From Pseudomonas paraversuta (lineage in GTDB: Bacteria > Pseudomonadota > Gammaproteobacteria > Pseudomonadales > Pseudomonadaceae), in contig NZ_CAJFCL010000013.1 of assembly GCF_904063065.1 (NCBI RefSeq), positions 25,190-89,189 on the forward strand: a DNA stretch of 64,000 nucleotides, in the 5' to 3' direction. The notes below the pieces were generated by a model that was not told the origin of the DNA, searched no databases, and saw only the letters and a program-made list of their open reading frames with translations. The translations under genes were made by a program, and so were the position numbers. This document shows, in pieces, positions 8,898-18,000 of this stretch (positions are counted from its first letter, which is position 1; every line of letters starts with the position of its first letter).

Positions 8898-9260
8898 ATG
8901 TCTGCAACACCCTCTACCATTCTGGTGGTCGAAGACGACGCCATTGTTCGTATGTTGATCGTTGACGTACTGGAAGAGTTGAAATTCAACGTGCTCGAAG
9001 CCGAGGATGGCGAGAGCGCCATGGAACTGCTCGAAGACCGGGGCAACAGGATCGATTTGCTGATGAGCGATGTGGGGATGCCGGGGATGGATGGCAAGAC
9101 CCTTGCCAATAAAGCCCGCGAGCTGCGACCACAGTTACCCGTGCTGTTTGCCAGCGGCTATGCCGAGAACATCGATGTACCAGCCGGCATGTTTGTGATC
9201 GGCAAACCCTTTTCCATCGACCAACTGCGCAACAAGGTCAAAAGCATCCTCGCCGTCTGA
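8898..9260 (+). CDS. Single-domain response regulator (CheY-like receiver)
   Basis: A 120-residue receiver without output domain: acidic pair in VVEDDAIVRML, phosphoacceptor Asp in LLMSDVGMPGMDG, Ser in FASGYAEN and Lys in VIGKPFS. The family to which it is closest (with SGYAEN) is often found as a stand-alone partner of hybrid kinases. It is transcribed divergently from the triple-receiver kinase, so it probably belongs to the same signalling unit as a diffusible phosphoacceptor, together with the similar receiver at 2082. No terminator is evident immediately after it; the cobalamin riboswitch begins about 80 bp downstream. Confidence 0.9.
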   Translation: MSATPSTILVVEDDAIVRMLIVDVLEELKFNVLEAEDGESAMELLEDRGNRIDLLMSDVGMPGMDGKTLANKARELRPQLPVLFASGYAENIDVPAGMFVIGKPFSIDQLRNKVKSILAV

Positions 9261-9337
9261 AGTTGACTCTGCAGGCAATCCATTGCATGGGCAGCTGATT
9301 TGACGGCTCCCGCGTAGCTGTGCTCTCCTACACATCT

Positions 9338-9533
9338 TGTATCAGGTGCCCTTCACAGGGTGAAACGGGAAACCGGTGCGTCAGGCGTTAATTGTCCGAC
9401 CAGTCCGGTGCTGCCCCCGCAACGGTAAGCGAGAGAAACATCACAACCACTGTGCACCCTGCATGGGAAGGAGATGTTTGCAGGCCCACACCACGTGAGC
9501 CCCTCGCAAGCCCGGAGACCGGCCTGGTCATTA
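9338..9533 (+). ncRNA. Cobalamin (B12) riboswitch
   Basis: The class-defining parts appear in order: an AGGTGCCC start (P1/P2 side), GGGTGAAACGGGAAACCGGTG, the B12 box region with GCTGCCCCCGCAACGGTAAG, and the closing CCCGGAGACCGGCCT. It lies upstream of cbtB-cbtA-cobE-cobM and should repress that operon when adenosylcobalamin or a related corrinoid is abundant. A hairpin with T run 33 bp downstream can serve as the expression platform. Confidence 0.95.
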
Positions 9534-9566
9534 CCAATAACAAACCCGCGGTGGGCGGGCGCTGTT

Positions 9567-9597
9567 AAACCCTGCGAGCTTCGTTCGCGGGGTTTTC
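9567..9597 (+). terminator. Intrinsic terminator acting as riboswitch expression platform
   Basis: The stem AAACCCTGCGA / TCGCGGGGTTT around a GCTTCGT loop is followed by TTT, between the riboswitch aptamer and cbtB (start 9638). Its position fits ligand-induced premature termination. The alternative anti-terminator pairing was not worked out. Confidence 0.75.
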
Positions 9598-9637
9598 TTG
9601 CGCTCTTGTGCCCGCTGTCTGACCAGAGGGAAGCGCC

Positions 9638-9826
9638 ATGTCCATCAGCACCAGCCGTACTCACTCCGCTGCCACCAGCGCCACACGAAGCCAACGTATC
9701 GTTGCTGCCGTCGGCGCTGCGGTGCTGGGGGCTTTGCTCGTCTACTTCGCCGGTTTCTCGCATATTGCAGCCGTACACAATGCAGCCCATGACACCCGTC
9801 ATAGCTCAGCCTTTCCGTGCCATTGA
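9638..9826 (+). CDS. cbtB: Cobalt transporter subunit CbtB
   Basis: A 62-residue protein with one membrane segment (about 22-44, IVAAVGAAVLGALLVYFAGF) followed by the family's histidine-rich tail (HNAAHDTRHSSAFPCH), a likely cobalt ligand cluster. CbtB proteins are small partners of CbtA and are usually preceded by a cobalamin riboswitch, as here. The stop lies 12 bp before the cbtA start. Confidence 0.93.
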   Translation: MSISTSRTHSAATSATRSQRIVAAVGAAVLGALLVYFAGFSHIAAVHNAAHDTRHSSAFPCH

Positions 9827-9837
9827 GGTTGCCTGCC

Positions 9838-10545
9838 ATGATTAAGCGTATAGCTCAGACCGCAGGCTTCACCGGCTTGCTGGGCGCTTTGCTGCTCACC
9901 CTGCTGCAAAGCTTTTGGGTCGCCCCGCTGATTCTGCAGGCGGAAACCTACGAAAAACCCGCCGCCAGTGAAGTGCACGAGCACGAGCACGACGCAGGCA
10001 GCATGGCCGGCCATAGCCACGACGACGAAGCCTGGGAGCCTGAAGACGGTTGGCAGCGGGTGCTGTCGACCACCGGCGGTAATCTTGTGGTGGCGGTCGG
10101 TTTCGCCCTGATGCTGGCTGGCCTGTATACCCTGCGCGCACCAACCCGCACCTCCCAGGGCCTGCTGTGGGGGCTGGCCGGCTATGCGGTGTTCTGCCTG
10201 GCGCCAACCCTTGGCCTGCCGCCCGAGTTGCCGGGCACTGCCGCCGCCGATTTGCTGCAACGCCAGCTCTGGTGGGTCACCACTGCCGCATCCACTGCAG
10301 TGGCCATCGCGCTGTTAGTGTTTGGCAAGCACTGGGCCCTGAAAGTGCTGGGGGTTGCGATTGTGCTGGTACCGCATATTTTTGGTGCGCCCCAGCCCCT
10401 GGTGCATTCCAGCCTGGCTCCGCAAGAGCTGGAAGCGCAGTTCAAGATCGCTTCGCAACTGACCAACTTCGCCTTCTGGCTGGCATTGGGCGTGATCAGC
10501 GCCTGGTTGTTCCGCCGCAAGCCTGAAGCTCAGTACTCGGCATGA
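9838..10545 (+). CDS. cbtA: Cobalt transporter subunit CbtA
   Basis: A 235-residue inner-membrane protein. The ATG at 9838 (MIKRIAQTAG) with GAGG seven bases upstream is preferred to the frame's earlier codon inside cbtB. Hydrophobic segments appear at about 12-32, 82-101, 111-129, 148-168, 174-193 and 208-228. Between the first two lies an acidic, His-rich loop (HEHEHDAGSMAGHSHDDE) suited to binding metal. CbtA is the predicted cobalt permease under B12 control; the neighbouring cobE and cobM show the cobalt is destined for corrin synthesis. Confidence 0.93.
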   Translation: MIKRIAQTAGFTGLLGALLLTLLQSFWVAPLILQAETYEKPAASEVHEHEHDAGSMAGHSHDDEAWEPEDGWQRVLSTTGGNLVVAVGFALMLAGLYTLRAPTRTSQGLLWGLAGYAVFCLAPTLGLPPELPGTAAADLLQRQLWWVTTAASTAVAIALLVFGKHWALKVLGVAIVLVPHIFGAPQPLVHSSLAPQELEAQFKIASQLTNFAFWLALGVISAWLFRRKPEAQYSA

Positions 10546-10955
10546 TTGCTGCCGGCACCGCGCCAATCCTGGTGATTGGCCTGGGCTGCCGTCAGGGTTG
10601 CAGTGTCGATGACCTGCTGGCCCTGATTGAACAATCCCTGAGCCAGGCGGGAATCGCTCTGCAGGCGGTTCACGCCCTGGCCAGTATTGATCTCAAGCGT
10701 GATGAGGCGGGACTCATCCGGTTGGCGGCGCAGTTGAATCTTGCGTATGAGGTTCTAAGCGCGCAGCAACTGGCCCCGTTTGCGCCGCAATTGAGTCAGC
10801 GGTCAGCCCGGGCGTTTGCCCTCACCGGCTGCTTTGGCGTGGCCGAAAGTGCTGCACTGGCCCTGGCCGAACAGCTGGGTGGCGCGCCGGCCAGACTGCT
10901 GATTACCCGCCAGAACTCGTCTGTGGCCACCTTTGCATTGGCCTGTGCCGGGTAA
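10542..10955 (+). CDS. cobE: CobE / CbiG C-terminal-domain protein of cobalamin biosynthesis
   Basis: A 137-residue protein matching the CobE/CbiG_C fold: GLGCRQGCSVDDLLALIEQSL at the N-terminus and LACAG at the end are typical. The start overlaps the cbtA stop (ATGA). In aerobic B12 producers CobE is a small protein of the corrin pathway whose exact step is less clear than that of the anaerobic CbiG hydrolase, whose C-terminal domain it resembles. The cobM gene follows 76 bp downstream. Confidence 0.88.
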   Translation: MIAAGTAPILVIGLGCRQGCSVDDLLALIEQSLSQAGIALQAVHALASIDLKRDEAGLIRLAAQLNLAYEVLSAQQLAPFAPQLSQRSARAFALTGCFGVAESAALALAEQLGGAPARLLITRQNSSVATFALACAG

Positions 10956-11031
10956 AACCCGCGATAATCCCCTGCTTCACTATGAGCGTTGTTCACGAAC
11001 AGCTCTATCCAGACCCTTTCAAGAGACTGCC

Positions 11032-11778
11032 ATGACTGTTTATTTCATCGGTGCCGGGCCCGGCGATCCAGAGTTGATTACCGTCAAGGGCCAGCGCTTG
11101 ATCCGCAGCTGCCCGGTGATTATTTACGCCGGTTCACTGGTGCCGGAGGCAGTCCTTGAAGGCCATCAGGCTGAGCAAGTGATCAACAGTGCAGAGCTGC
11201 ACCTTGAGCAAATTATCAGCCTGATCAAGACCGCCGATGCCAAAGGCCAGGATGTGGCCCGCGTGCACTCGGGTGATCCGAGCCTGTATGGCGCCATTGG
11301 CGAGCAAATCCGCTGTTTGCGCGAGCTGGGCATTGCATTTGAAATCATTCCGGGGGTGACTGCCACAGCCGCCTGCGCTGCCATTTTAGGCGCAGAACTG
11401 ACCCTGCCGGACATCTCGCAGACCGTGATCCTGACCCGTTACGCGGACAAGACCCTGATGCCTGCAGGCGAAGAGCTGGAGAGCCTGGCGCAACACAAGG
11501 CGACCATGGCGATTCATTTGGGGGTCAAGAACCTTGAGCGAATCATCGAGGAGCTACGCCCCCATTACGGCAGTGACTGCCCTGTTGCAGTCATTCACCG
11601 GGCCAGCTGGCCGGACCAGGACTGGGTGCAAGGCACCCTGGATGACATTCTGGACAAGGTCCGGGCCAAGGGCTTCAAGCGTACGGCACTGATTCTGGTG
11701 GGCCGGGTACTGGCCAGTGACAGTTTTTCCGATTCATCGCTGTACCGTGCCGGGCATGCGCATCTGTATCGTCCATAA
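11032..11778 (+). CDS. cobM: Precorrin-4 C(11)-methyltransferase
   Basis: A 248-residue tetrapyrrole methylase. The ATG at 11032 gives the canonical N-terminus MTVYFIGAGPGDPELITVKG; the longer frame adds an implausible 33 residues. Motifs include VARVHSGDPSLYGAIGEQ (SAM-binding loop) and GVTATAACAAILGAELTLP. It uses S-adenosylmethionine to methylate C-11 of precorrin-4, giving precorrin-5 in aerobic cobalamin synthesis. It is the last gene of the riboswitch-controlled cbtB-cbtA-cobE-cobM unit, closed by a strong terminator at 11808. Confidence 0.95.
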   Translation: MTVYFIGAGPGDPELITVKGQRLIRSCPVIIYAGSLVPEAVLEGHQAEQVINSAELHLEQIISLIKTADAKGQDVARVHSGDPSLYGAIGEQIRCLRELGIAFEIIPGVTATAACAAILGAELTLPDISQTVILTRYADKTLMPAGEELESLAQHKATMAIHLGVKNLERIIEELRPHYGSDCPVAVIHRASWPDQDWVQGTLDDILDKVRAKGFKRTALILVGRVLASDSFSDSSLYRAGHAHLYRP

Positions 11779-11807
11779 GTACCTGGCTGCCACAGATTCC
11801 GGACATA

Positions 11808-11838
11808 AAAAAACGGTGCTCACGGGGCACCGTTTTTT
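11808..11838 (+). terminator. Rho-independent terminator after cobM (bidirectional)
   Basis: The stem AAAACGGTGC / GCACCGTTTT with A run before and T run after can end both the rightward cobM transcript and the leftward nfuA transcript. Confidence 0.92.
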
Positions 11839-11874
11839 CATCAGCTACGCAGCGTACACCCTGTTACCGATGAC

Positions 11875-12459
11875 TCAGTAGTAGGCGTTTTCTTTCTGCG
11901 AGTGGTCGGTCACATCACGTACGCCTTTGAGCTCGGGCACTCGCTCCAGCAGCGTGCGCTCGATGCCTTCACGCAGGGTGACGTCAGCCTGGCCGCAGCC
12001 CTGGCAACCGCCACCGAACTTGAGAACCGCAATACCGTCTTCAACCACTTCAATCAGGCTGACCTGACCGCCGTGGCTGGCCAGACCGGGATTGATCTCG
12101 GTCTGCAGGTAGTAGTTGATACGCTCGTTGATCGGGCTATCGGCGTTAACTGTTGGCACCTTGGCGTTTGGCGCCTTGATGGTCAGCTGGCCGCCCATGC
12201 GATCGGTGGCGTAGTCCACCACGGCATCGTCAAGAAACGGTTCGCTGACCGAGTCAATCCAGGCCGTGAAGGTTTTCAGGCCCAGTGCGGTATCTTCGGG
12301 TTTCACTTCATTGGGCTTGCAGTAGGCAATGCAGGTTTCAGCGTACTGGGTGCCGGGCTGGGTGATGAAGACGCGGATGCCGATACCCGGGGTGTTCTGC
12401 TTGGATAGCAGATCAGCCAGGTAATCGTGGGCGGCGTCGGTAATCGTTATGGCGCTCAT
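11875..12459 (-). CDS. nfuA: Fe-S biogenesis/carrier protein NfuA
   Basis: A 194-residue protein starting at MSAITITDAA (12459), eight bases after a perfect GAGGAG ribosome site; the longer frame adds 18 unlikely residues. The N-terminal degenerate A-type (HesB-like) domain (about 1-90) is followed by the Nfu domain with the cluster-binding CxxC in FGGGCQGCGQADVTL. It receives [4Fe-4S] clusters from the assembly machinery and delivers them to apo-proteins, especially under oxidative or iron stress. Confidence 0.96.
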   Translation of the reverse strand: MSAITITDAAHDYLADLLSKQNTPGIGIRVFITQPGTQYAETCIAYCKPNEVKPEDTALGLKTFTAWIDSVSEPFLDDAVVDYATDRMGGQLTIKAPNAKVPTVNADSPINERINYYLQTEINPGLASHGGQVSLIEVVEDGIAVLKFGGGCQGCGQADVTLREGIERTLLERVPELKGVRDVTDHSQKENAYY

Positions 12460-12570
12460 GGAATCTCCTCGCAGACATGTGGGGCAGTTTACGCCAATCG
12501 GCGCGCCTGACAAAGTCCTAGTATTTTTGTCAGGAAAGCAGCCCCGTCCAGTTCAAAATAATCGGTACGA

Positions 12571-14868
12571 CTACAGGTTCTCGTAACGGTTCATATCCAG
12601 CACGCCCGCCTCTACCGGGTCGGTTTCATTGATGTACTGGCCAATATCGTGGAAGTAATGCCAGAACTGCGGATTGCTGCGACGTATCCCCCAGCGCTCG
12701 ACAATGGTGTCGAAGGTCGACTGATCCTTGCATTGCTCCATCGCCTTGACAAAGGCTGGCACCTCATCTGCCGGGATGTTGAACATAAAGTTCGGATAGC
12801 TGCTGAGTACCCCGGGGTAAATGGTCAGGGTATCCAGGCCCGGTTGCAGCCGGTATTCCTCACCGAGCATGAACGCCACGTTGGTGTGCGCGCGGTTGCG
12901 CAGCATGCTGTACATCTCGCGCTTGCCGTCGGCGCCCTCGATACGCAGCATGGTGGCTTCGGGCAACTGGTTGATCACCGCCAGCCCCGCTGCAGGACGT
13001 GAGGTCAAACTGCTCAGGGATTGCTCTGCGTACTGGAACTCCCGGGCGATGCCGGGCCGTGAGCAGTACGCCCCGGTGCAGCGGTTGATCGGGTCTGGCC
13101 GCGCATTGAGGGTGCCTGTGCGCTCGATCAATTTGAGCGCGAAATCGCGCTTGGGGTCGACCGGGTCCAGCTTGATGCCCGTCGGGGTGTCGGCATCGAT
13201 TTTTTGATAGTCGAGCCACATCTTCAGCTTGCCGCTGTTCTGGTACCAGTCACTCAAGATGCCCGCCCGGGAATCGGCCGGCATCAAACGCAGGAAGTTG
13301 ACCTCGGCACCATTGCGGATGAGGTCGAAGTACAAACGCGTCTGCGCCTGATGGGAGACGTTGCCGAACACATCGAAGTTGACTGCCAGCTGGTAGTAGG
13401 TGCGCTCCAGCAACGGGTAGTCGAACAACCACAGGGTTTGCGGCACGTCACCGATCAGGCCCTTGCTCACGCTGGCGCTGTCAAAGTGCCGGAAAATGGT
13501 CAGCAACGCGTTGTCGTTGCCCGCCCACAGGGTCGACCAGCTGGGCGGCGTCATTTCGGCATAGGCTTGTTGGCGCAACTTCTCATAGTCGTTGCGCTTG
13601 TCGCGATAGTTGTGCCACAGCGAGATCACACTGCCCACATCATCGATTTGCCCCGGCATCGCCAGCAACGGCGTGGCCTTGCCCCGATAAGCGGCATCGG
13701 TGACATAGCGATCGTGGGCAGGCTCCTGGAACACGGTCCAGAAGTTGTCGCGAATCACGTCCGTGGCAATTTGCCCACGGCACACCGGGCCGCGGATAAA
13801 GGTGCGCACGAAATATTCCGAGTTATCGAGCATGAACTGGTAACGCGCAACTGCCGGAATGGCCTCGAAGGTTTCAAACGGATTGGCCCGGCCGCGCGGC
13901 CCGTAACCCGGCAATGAGGTGGCGTGCCAGTCACCGCTGTAGAACAGCTGCTTGACCCGTGCCAGCTTGTGCGCGCCCATCGGGTAGGTGATGTGGGTCT
14001 TGTGCACGATCACGCCCTGGACCGGCATCAAGCGATAGAAAAACTCGGTGCCCGGATCGTCATTCGGCCGGCGTGTGGCAATCAGGTCAACCGGCACGCC
14101 GCTGGGCGTACGCGAGCGCACCCATTGAAAGTAATGCCCCGGCACACCGTTATCGAAATAGGCGTGGGCCAAAAACAAATGCTCATACAACCAGCGCGCG
14201 ACCAGGGCTTCAGTTGAACCCGGGCGATTGAGCAACTCTTCCCATTCGGCGATCTGTTGCGCTTCCTCGACGCTCGGCCGGATTGCGTTTTGATCCACCG
14301 GCGCACCCTGGGCTAGCCAGGTTTGCACGGTTTGATATTGCTGATCGGTAAGCCCGGTCACAGCCAACGGCATCCCTTCCCTGGGGTGCTTTTGCGCATA
14401 GGCATTGAACTCCCCTGGGGCCGGGCAGGCGTTTTGACGGTTCAGGCCCAGCACAATCTCTTCAGGCAACTTGGCATTGGGGGTCAGCGGTGCGCTGTGG
14501 CCCAGTTCCAGCATCCGCGCCATTAGGGCTGCTTGCGCGCCCTGGGCATCGAGAACCGAGTAAAAGCCCTTGTTGCGCCATTCAATAGGGCCACTGGCAT
14601 CGTAGAAGATCCGGGTCGGGGCTACGGCGGTGGTTCTGTCGCCCTGGTACACCGGGACTTTGCTTGCTCCGCGGGTCGAGCCTTCGGCGCTGCCAAGGTT
14701 CAGCTGGCAGGCGGCATCGTTGCAGGCGTGACAGGCAACGCATTTCTCAGTGAGGATCGGCTGTATGTCCCGGGTATAGGAAATAGCCGGACTTACCAGC
14801 GGGGTTTGTCCCAGCGCTGTACTGCACACCACCAGCGTCACGGCGCTGGCGAGTAGACGAAAAAACAT
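12571..14868 (-). CDS. cti: Fatty acid cis/trans isomerase (periplasmic haem protein)
   Basis: A 765-residue protein starting at MFFRLLASAV (14868), with AGGA nine bases upstream and a cleavable signal peptide (about 1-20, ending STALG). Just inside the mature part is a c-type haem motif, CVACH, within ILTEKCVACHACNDAACQ. The length and sequence fit Pseudomonas Cti, which converts cis-unsaturated membrane fatty acids to trans forms in the periplasm as a fast response to solvents and heat. It is monocistronic and divergent from metH. Confidence 0.95.
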   Translation of the reverse strand: MFFRLLASAVTLVVCSTALGQTPLVSPAISYTRDIQPILTEKCVACHACNDAACQLNLGSAEGSTRGASKVPVYQGDRTTAVAPTRIFYDASGPIEWRNKGFYSVLDAQGAQAALMARMLELGHSAPLTPNAKLPEEIVLGLNRQNACPAPGEFNAYAQKHPREGMPLAVTGLTDQQYQTVQTWLAQGAPVDQNAIRPSVEEAQQIAEWEELLNRPGSTEALVARWLYEHLFLAHAYFDNGVPGHYFQWVRSRTPSGVPVDLIATRRPNDDPGTEFFYRLMPVQGVIVHKTHITYPMGAHKLARVKQLFYSGDWHATSLPGYGPRGRANPFETFEAIPAVARYQFMLDNSEYFVRTFIRGPVCRGQIATDVIRDNFWTVFQEPAHDRYVTDAAYRGKATPLLAMPGQIDDVGSVISLWHNYRDKRNDYEKLRQQAYAEMTPPSWSTLWAGNDNALLTIFRHFDSASVSKGLIGDVPQTLWLFDYPLLERTYYQLAVNFDVFGNVSHQAQTRLYFDLIRNGAEVNFLRLMPADSRAGILSDWYQNSGKLKMWLDYQKIDADTPTGIKLDPVDPKRDFALKLIERTGTLNARPDPINRCTGAYCSRPGIAREFQYAEQSLSSLTSRPAAGLAVINQLPEATMLRIEGADGKREMYSMLRNRAHTNVAFMLGEEYRLQPGLDTLTIYPGVLSSYPNFMFNIPADEVPAFVKAMEQCKDQSTFDTIVERWGIRRSNPQFWHYFHDIGQYINETDPVEAGVLDMNRYENL

Positions 14869-14927
14869 GTGCCATTGTCCTGATATCAATAGATGTCGCA
14901 ATTCTACCCATGGAACACCCGCACCAA

Positions 14928-14944
14928 CATGAATCAAATTCATG
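14928..14944. promoter_or_regulatory. MetR-type box upstream of metH
   Basis: A perfect 7-bp inverted repeat with 3-bp spacer contains TGAA-N5-TTCA (14930-14942), the consensus of the LysR-type regulator MetR. It lies 78 bp upstream of the metH start, so homocysteine-responsive activation by MetR is likely. It is also 60 bp upstream of the divergent cti start. Confidence 0.65.
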
Positions 14945-15021
14945 TAAATTAGCGAACGCTCAAATCCCACGCAGGTTTGTTATGATTTCGCATCTTTTGC
15001 ATGGCTCTTACAGGTAGTCCT

Positions 15022-18000
15022 ATGTCTGACCGCAGCGCTCGTCTCCAAGCACTTCAGCAAGCCCTCAAAGAGCGCATTCTGATTCTCGATGGCGGCATGG
15101 GCACTATGATCCAAAGCTACCGCCTAGAGGAACACGACTATCGTGGCACACGCTTCGCCGACTGGCCGAGTGATGTCAAAGGCAACAACGACCTTTTGAT
15201 CCTCAGCCGCCCCGATGTGATCGGGGCCATTGAGAAGGCGTATCTGGATGCCGGTGCCGATATTCTCGAAACCAACACCTTCAACGCCACCCAGGTATCC
15301 CAGGCCGACTACGGCATGCAGGCCCTGGCCTACGAGCTGAACGTAGAAGGCGCACGTCTGGCGCGCAAAGTCGCCGACGCCAAAACCCTGGAAACCCCGG
15401 ACAAGCCACGTTTTGTCGCGGGCGTGCTCGGCCCTACCAGCCGTACCTGTTCCCTGTCGCCGGACGTGAACAACCCCGGCTATCGCAACGTGACCTTCGA
15501 TGAACTGGTGGAAAACTACACCGAGGCCACCAAAGGCCTGATCGAAGGCGGTGCCGACCTGATCCTGATCGAGACCATTTTCGACACCCTCAACGCCAAA
15601 GCCGCGATCTTTGCCGTGCAGGGCGTGTTTGAAGAGCTGGGTGTCGAACTGCCGATCATGATTTCCGGCACCATCACCGATGCTTCCGGGCGTACCCTGT
15701 CCGGCCAGACCACCGAGGCATTCTGGAACTCCATCAGCCATGCCAAGCCGATTTCGGTCGGTTTGAACTGCGCCCTGGGTGCCCGTGAGTTGCGCCCGTA
15801 TCTCGAAGAGCTGTCGAACAAGGCCGACACCTATGTTTCCGCTCACCCCAACGCAGGCCTGCCCAACGAGTTCGGTGAATACGACGAACTGCCGGCCGAA
15901 ACCGCCAAGGTCATTGAAGAGTTTGCCCAGAGCGGCTTTCTGAACATTGTCGGTGGCTGCTGCGGTACCACCCCGGGCCATATCGAAGCCATCGCCAAAG
16001 CCGTGGCCGGTTACGCCCCGCGCCAGATCCCGGACATTCCCAAAGCCTGCCGCCTCTCGGGTCTTGAGCCCTTCACCATCGATCGCAGCTCGCTGTTCGT
16101 CAACGTCGGCGAACGTACCAACATCACCGGCTCTGCGCGCTTCGCCCGACTGATCCGTGAAGACAACTACACCGAAGCCCTGGAAGTGGCGCTGCAGCAG
16201 GTTGAAGCCGGTGCGCAAATCATCGACATCAACATGGACGAGGGCATGCTGGACTCGAAGAAGGCGATGGTGACCTTCCTCAACCTGATTGCCGGTGAAC
16301 CGGATATCTCCCGGGTGCCGATCATGATCGACTCCTCCAAGTGGGAAGTCATCGAAGCGGGCCTCAAGTGCATTCAGGGCAAGGGCATCGTCAACTCCAT
16401 CAGCATGAAAGAAGGCGTGGAGCAGTTCATCCATCACGCCAAACTGTGCAAACGCTACGGCGCCGCCGTGGTGGTGATGGCGTTTGACGAAGCCGGCCAG
16501 GCCGACACCGAAGCGCGCAAAAAAGAAATCTGCAAACGCTCCTACGACATCCTGGTCAATGAAGTCGGCTTCCCGCCACAAGACATCATTTTCGACCCGA
16601 ACATCTTTGCCGTGGCCACCGGTATCGAAGAACACAACAACTACGCTGTGGACTTTATCAACGCCTGTGCCTACATCCGCGACGAGCTGCCGTATGCACT
16701 GACTTCCGGCGGTGTGTCCAACGTGTCCTTCTCGTTCCGCGGCAACAACCCGGTGCGTGAAGCCATCCACTCGGTGTTTTTGCTGTATGCGATCCGCAAC
16801 GGCCTGACCATGGGTATCGTCAACGCCGGACAGCTGGAGATCTACGACCAGATCCCGGCTGAATTGCGCGACGCCGTGGAAGACGTGGTGCTCAACCGCA
16901 CCCCGGACGGCACCGACAACCTGCTGGCCATTGCCGACAAGTACAAGGGCGACGGCAGCGTCAAAGAGGCCGAAACCGAAGAGTGGCGTGGCTGGGAAGT
17001 CAACAAGCGTCTTGAGCACGCGCTGGTCAAGGGCATCACCACCCATATCGTCGAAGACACCGAGGAGTCGCGCCAGTCGTTCAAGCGTCCGATCGAAGTC
17101 ATCGAAGGGCCGCTGATGTCCGGCATGAATATCGTTGGCGATCTGTTTGGCGCCGGCAAAATGTTCCTGCCCCAGGTGGTGAAATCCGCCCGCGTGATGA
17201 AACAGGCGGTGGCGCACCTGATTCCCTTTATTGAACTGGAAAAGGGCGACAAACCGGAAGCCAAGGGCAAGATCCTGATGGCCACGGTTAAAGGCGACGT
17301 GCACGACATCGGCAAGAATATCGTCGGCGTGGTGCTGGGCTGTAATGGCTACGACATCGTTGACCTCGGGGTGATGGTGCCGGCAGAGAAAATCCTGCAG
17401 GTGGCCAAGGAGCAGAAATGCGACATCATCGGCCTGTCGGGCCTGATTACACCGTCGCTGGATGAAATGGTCCACGTGGCCCGTGAGATGCAGCGCCAGG
17501 ACTTCCATCTGCCGCTGATGATTGGCGGCGCGACCACCTCCAAGGCTCACACGGCGGTCAAGATCGAGCCCAAGTATCAGAATGATGCGGTGATTTACGT
17601 CACCGACGCCTCCCGCGCCGTAGGTGTCGCGACACAGTTGCTGTCCAAGGAACTGAAGCCCGGTTTCGTTGAGAAAACCCGCCTCGAATACATTGAAGTG
17701 CGTGAACGCACCGCGAACCGCAGCGCCCGTACCGAGCGCCTGAGCTACCCCGCTGCAATTGCCAAGAAGCCACAGTTCGACTGGAGCGACTACCAGCCGG
17801 TCAAGCCGACGTTTACCGGGGCCAAGGTGCTGGACAACATCGACCTCAAAGTGCTGGCCGAATACATCGACTGGACGCCGTTCTTTATTTCCTGGGATCT
17901 GGCAGGCAAGTTCCCGCGCATCCTGACCGACGAAGTGGTCGGCGAAGCGGCCACCGCGCTGTATGCCGACGCTCAGGAAATGCTGGCCAAGTTGATCGAT

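Noticed and set aside
15001..15021. ATG at 15001 as the metH start
   Set aside because: The ATG at 15022 has a better ribosome site and gives the usual MetH N-terminus and length.
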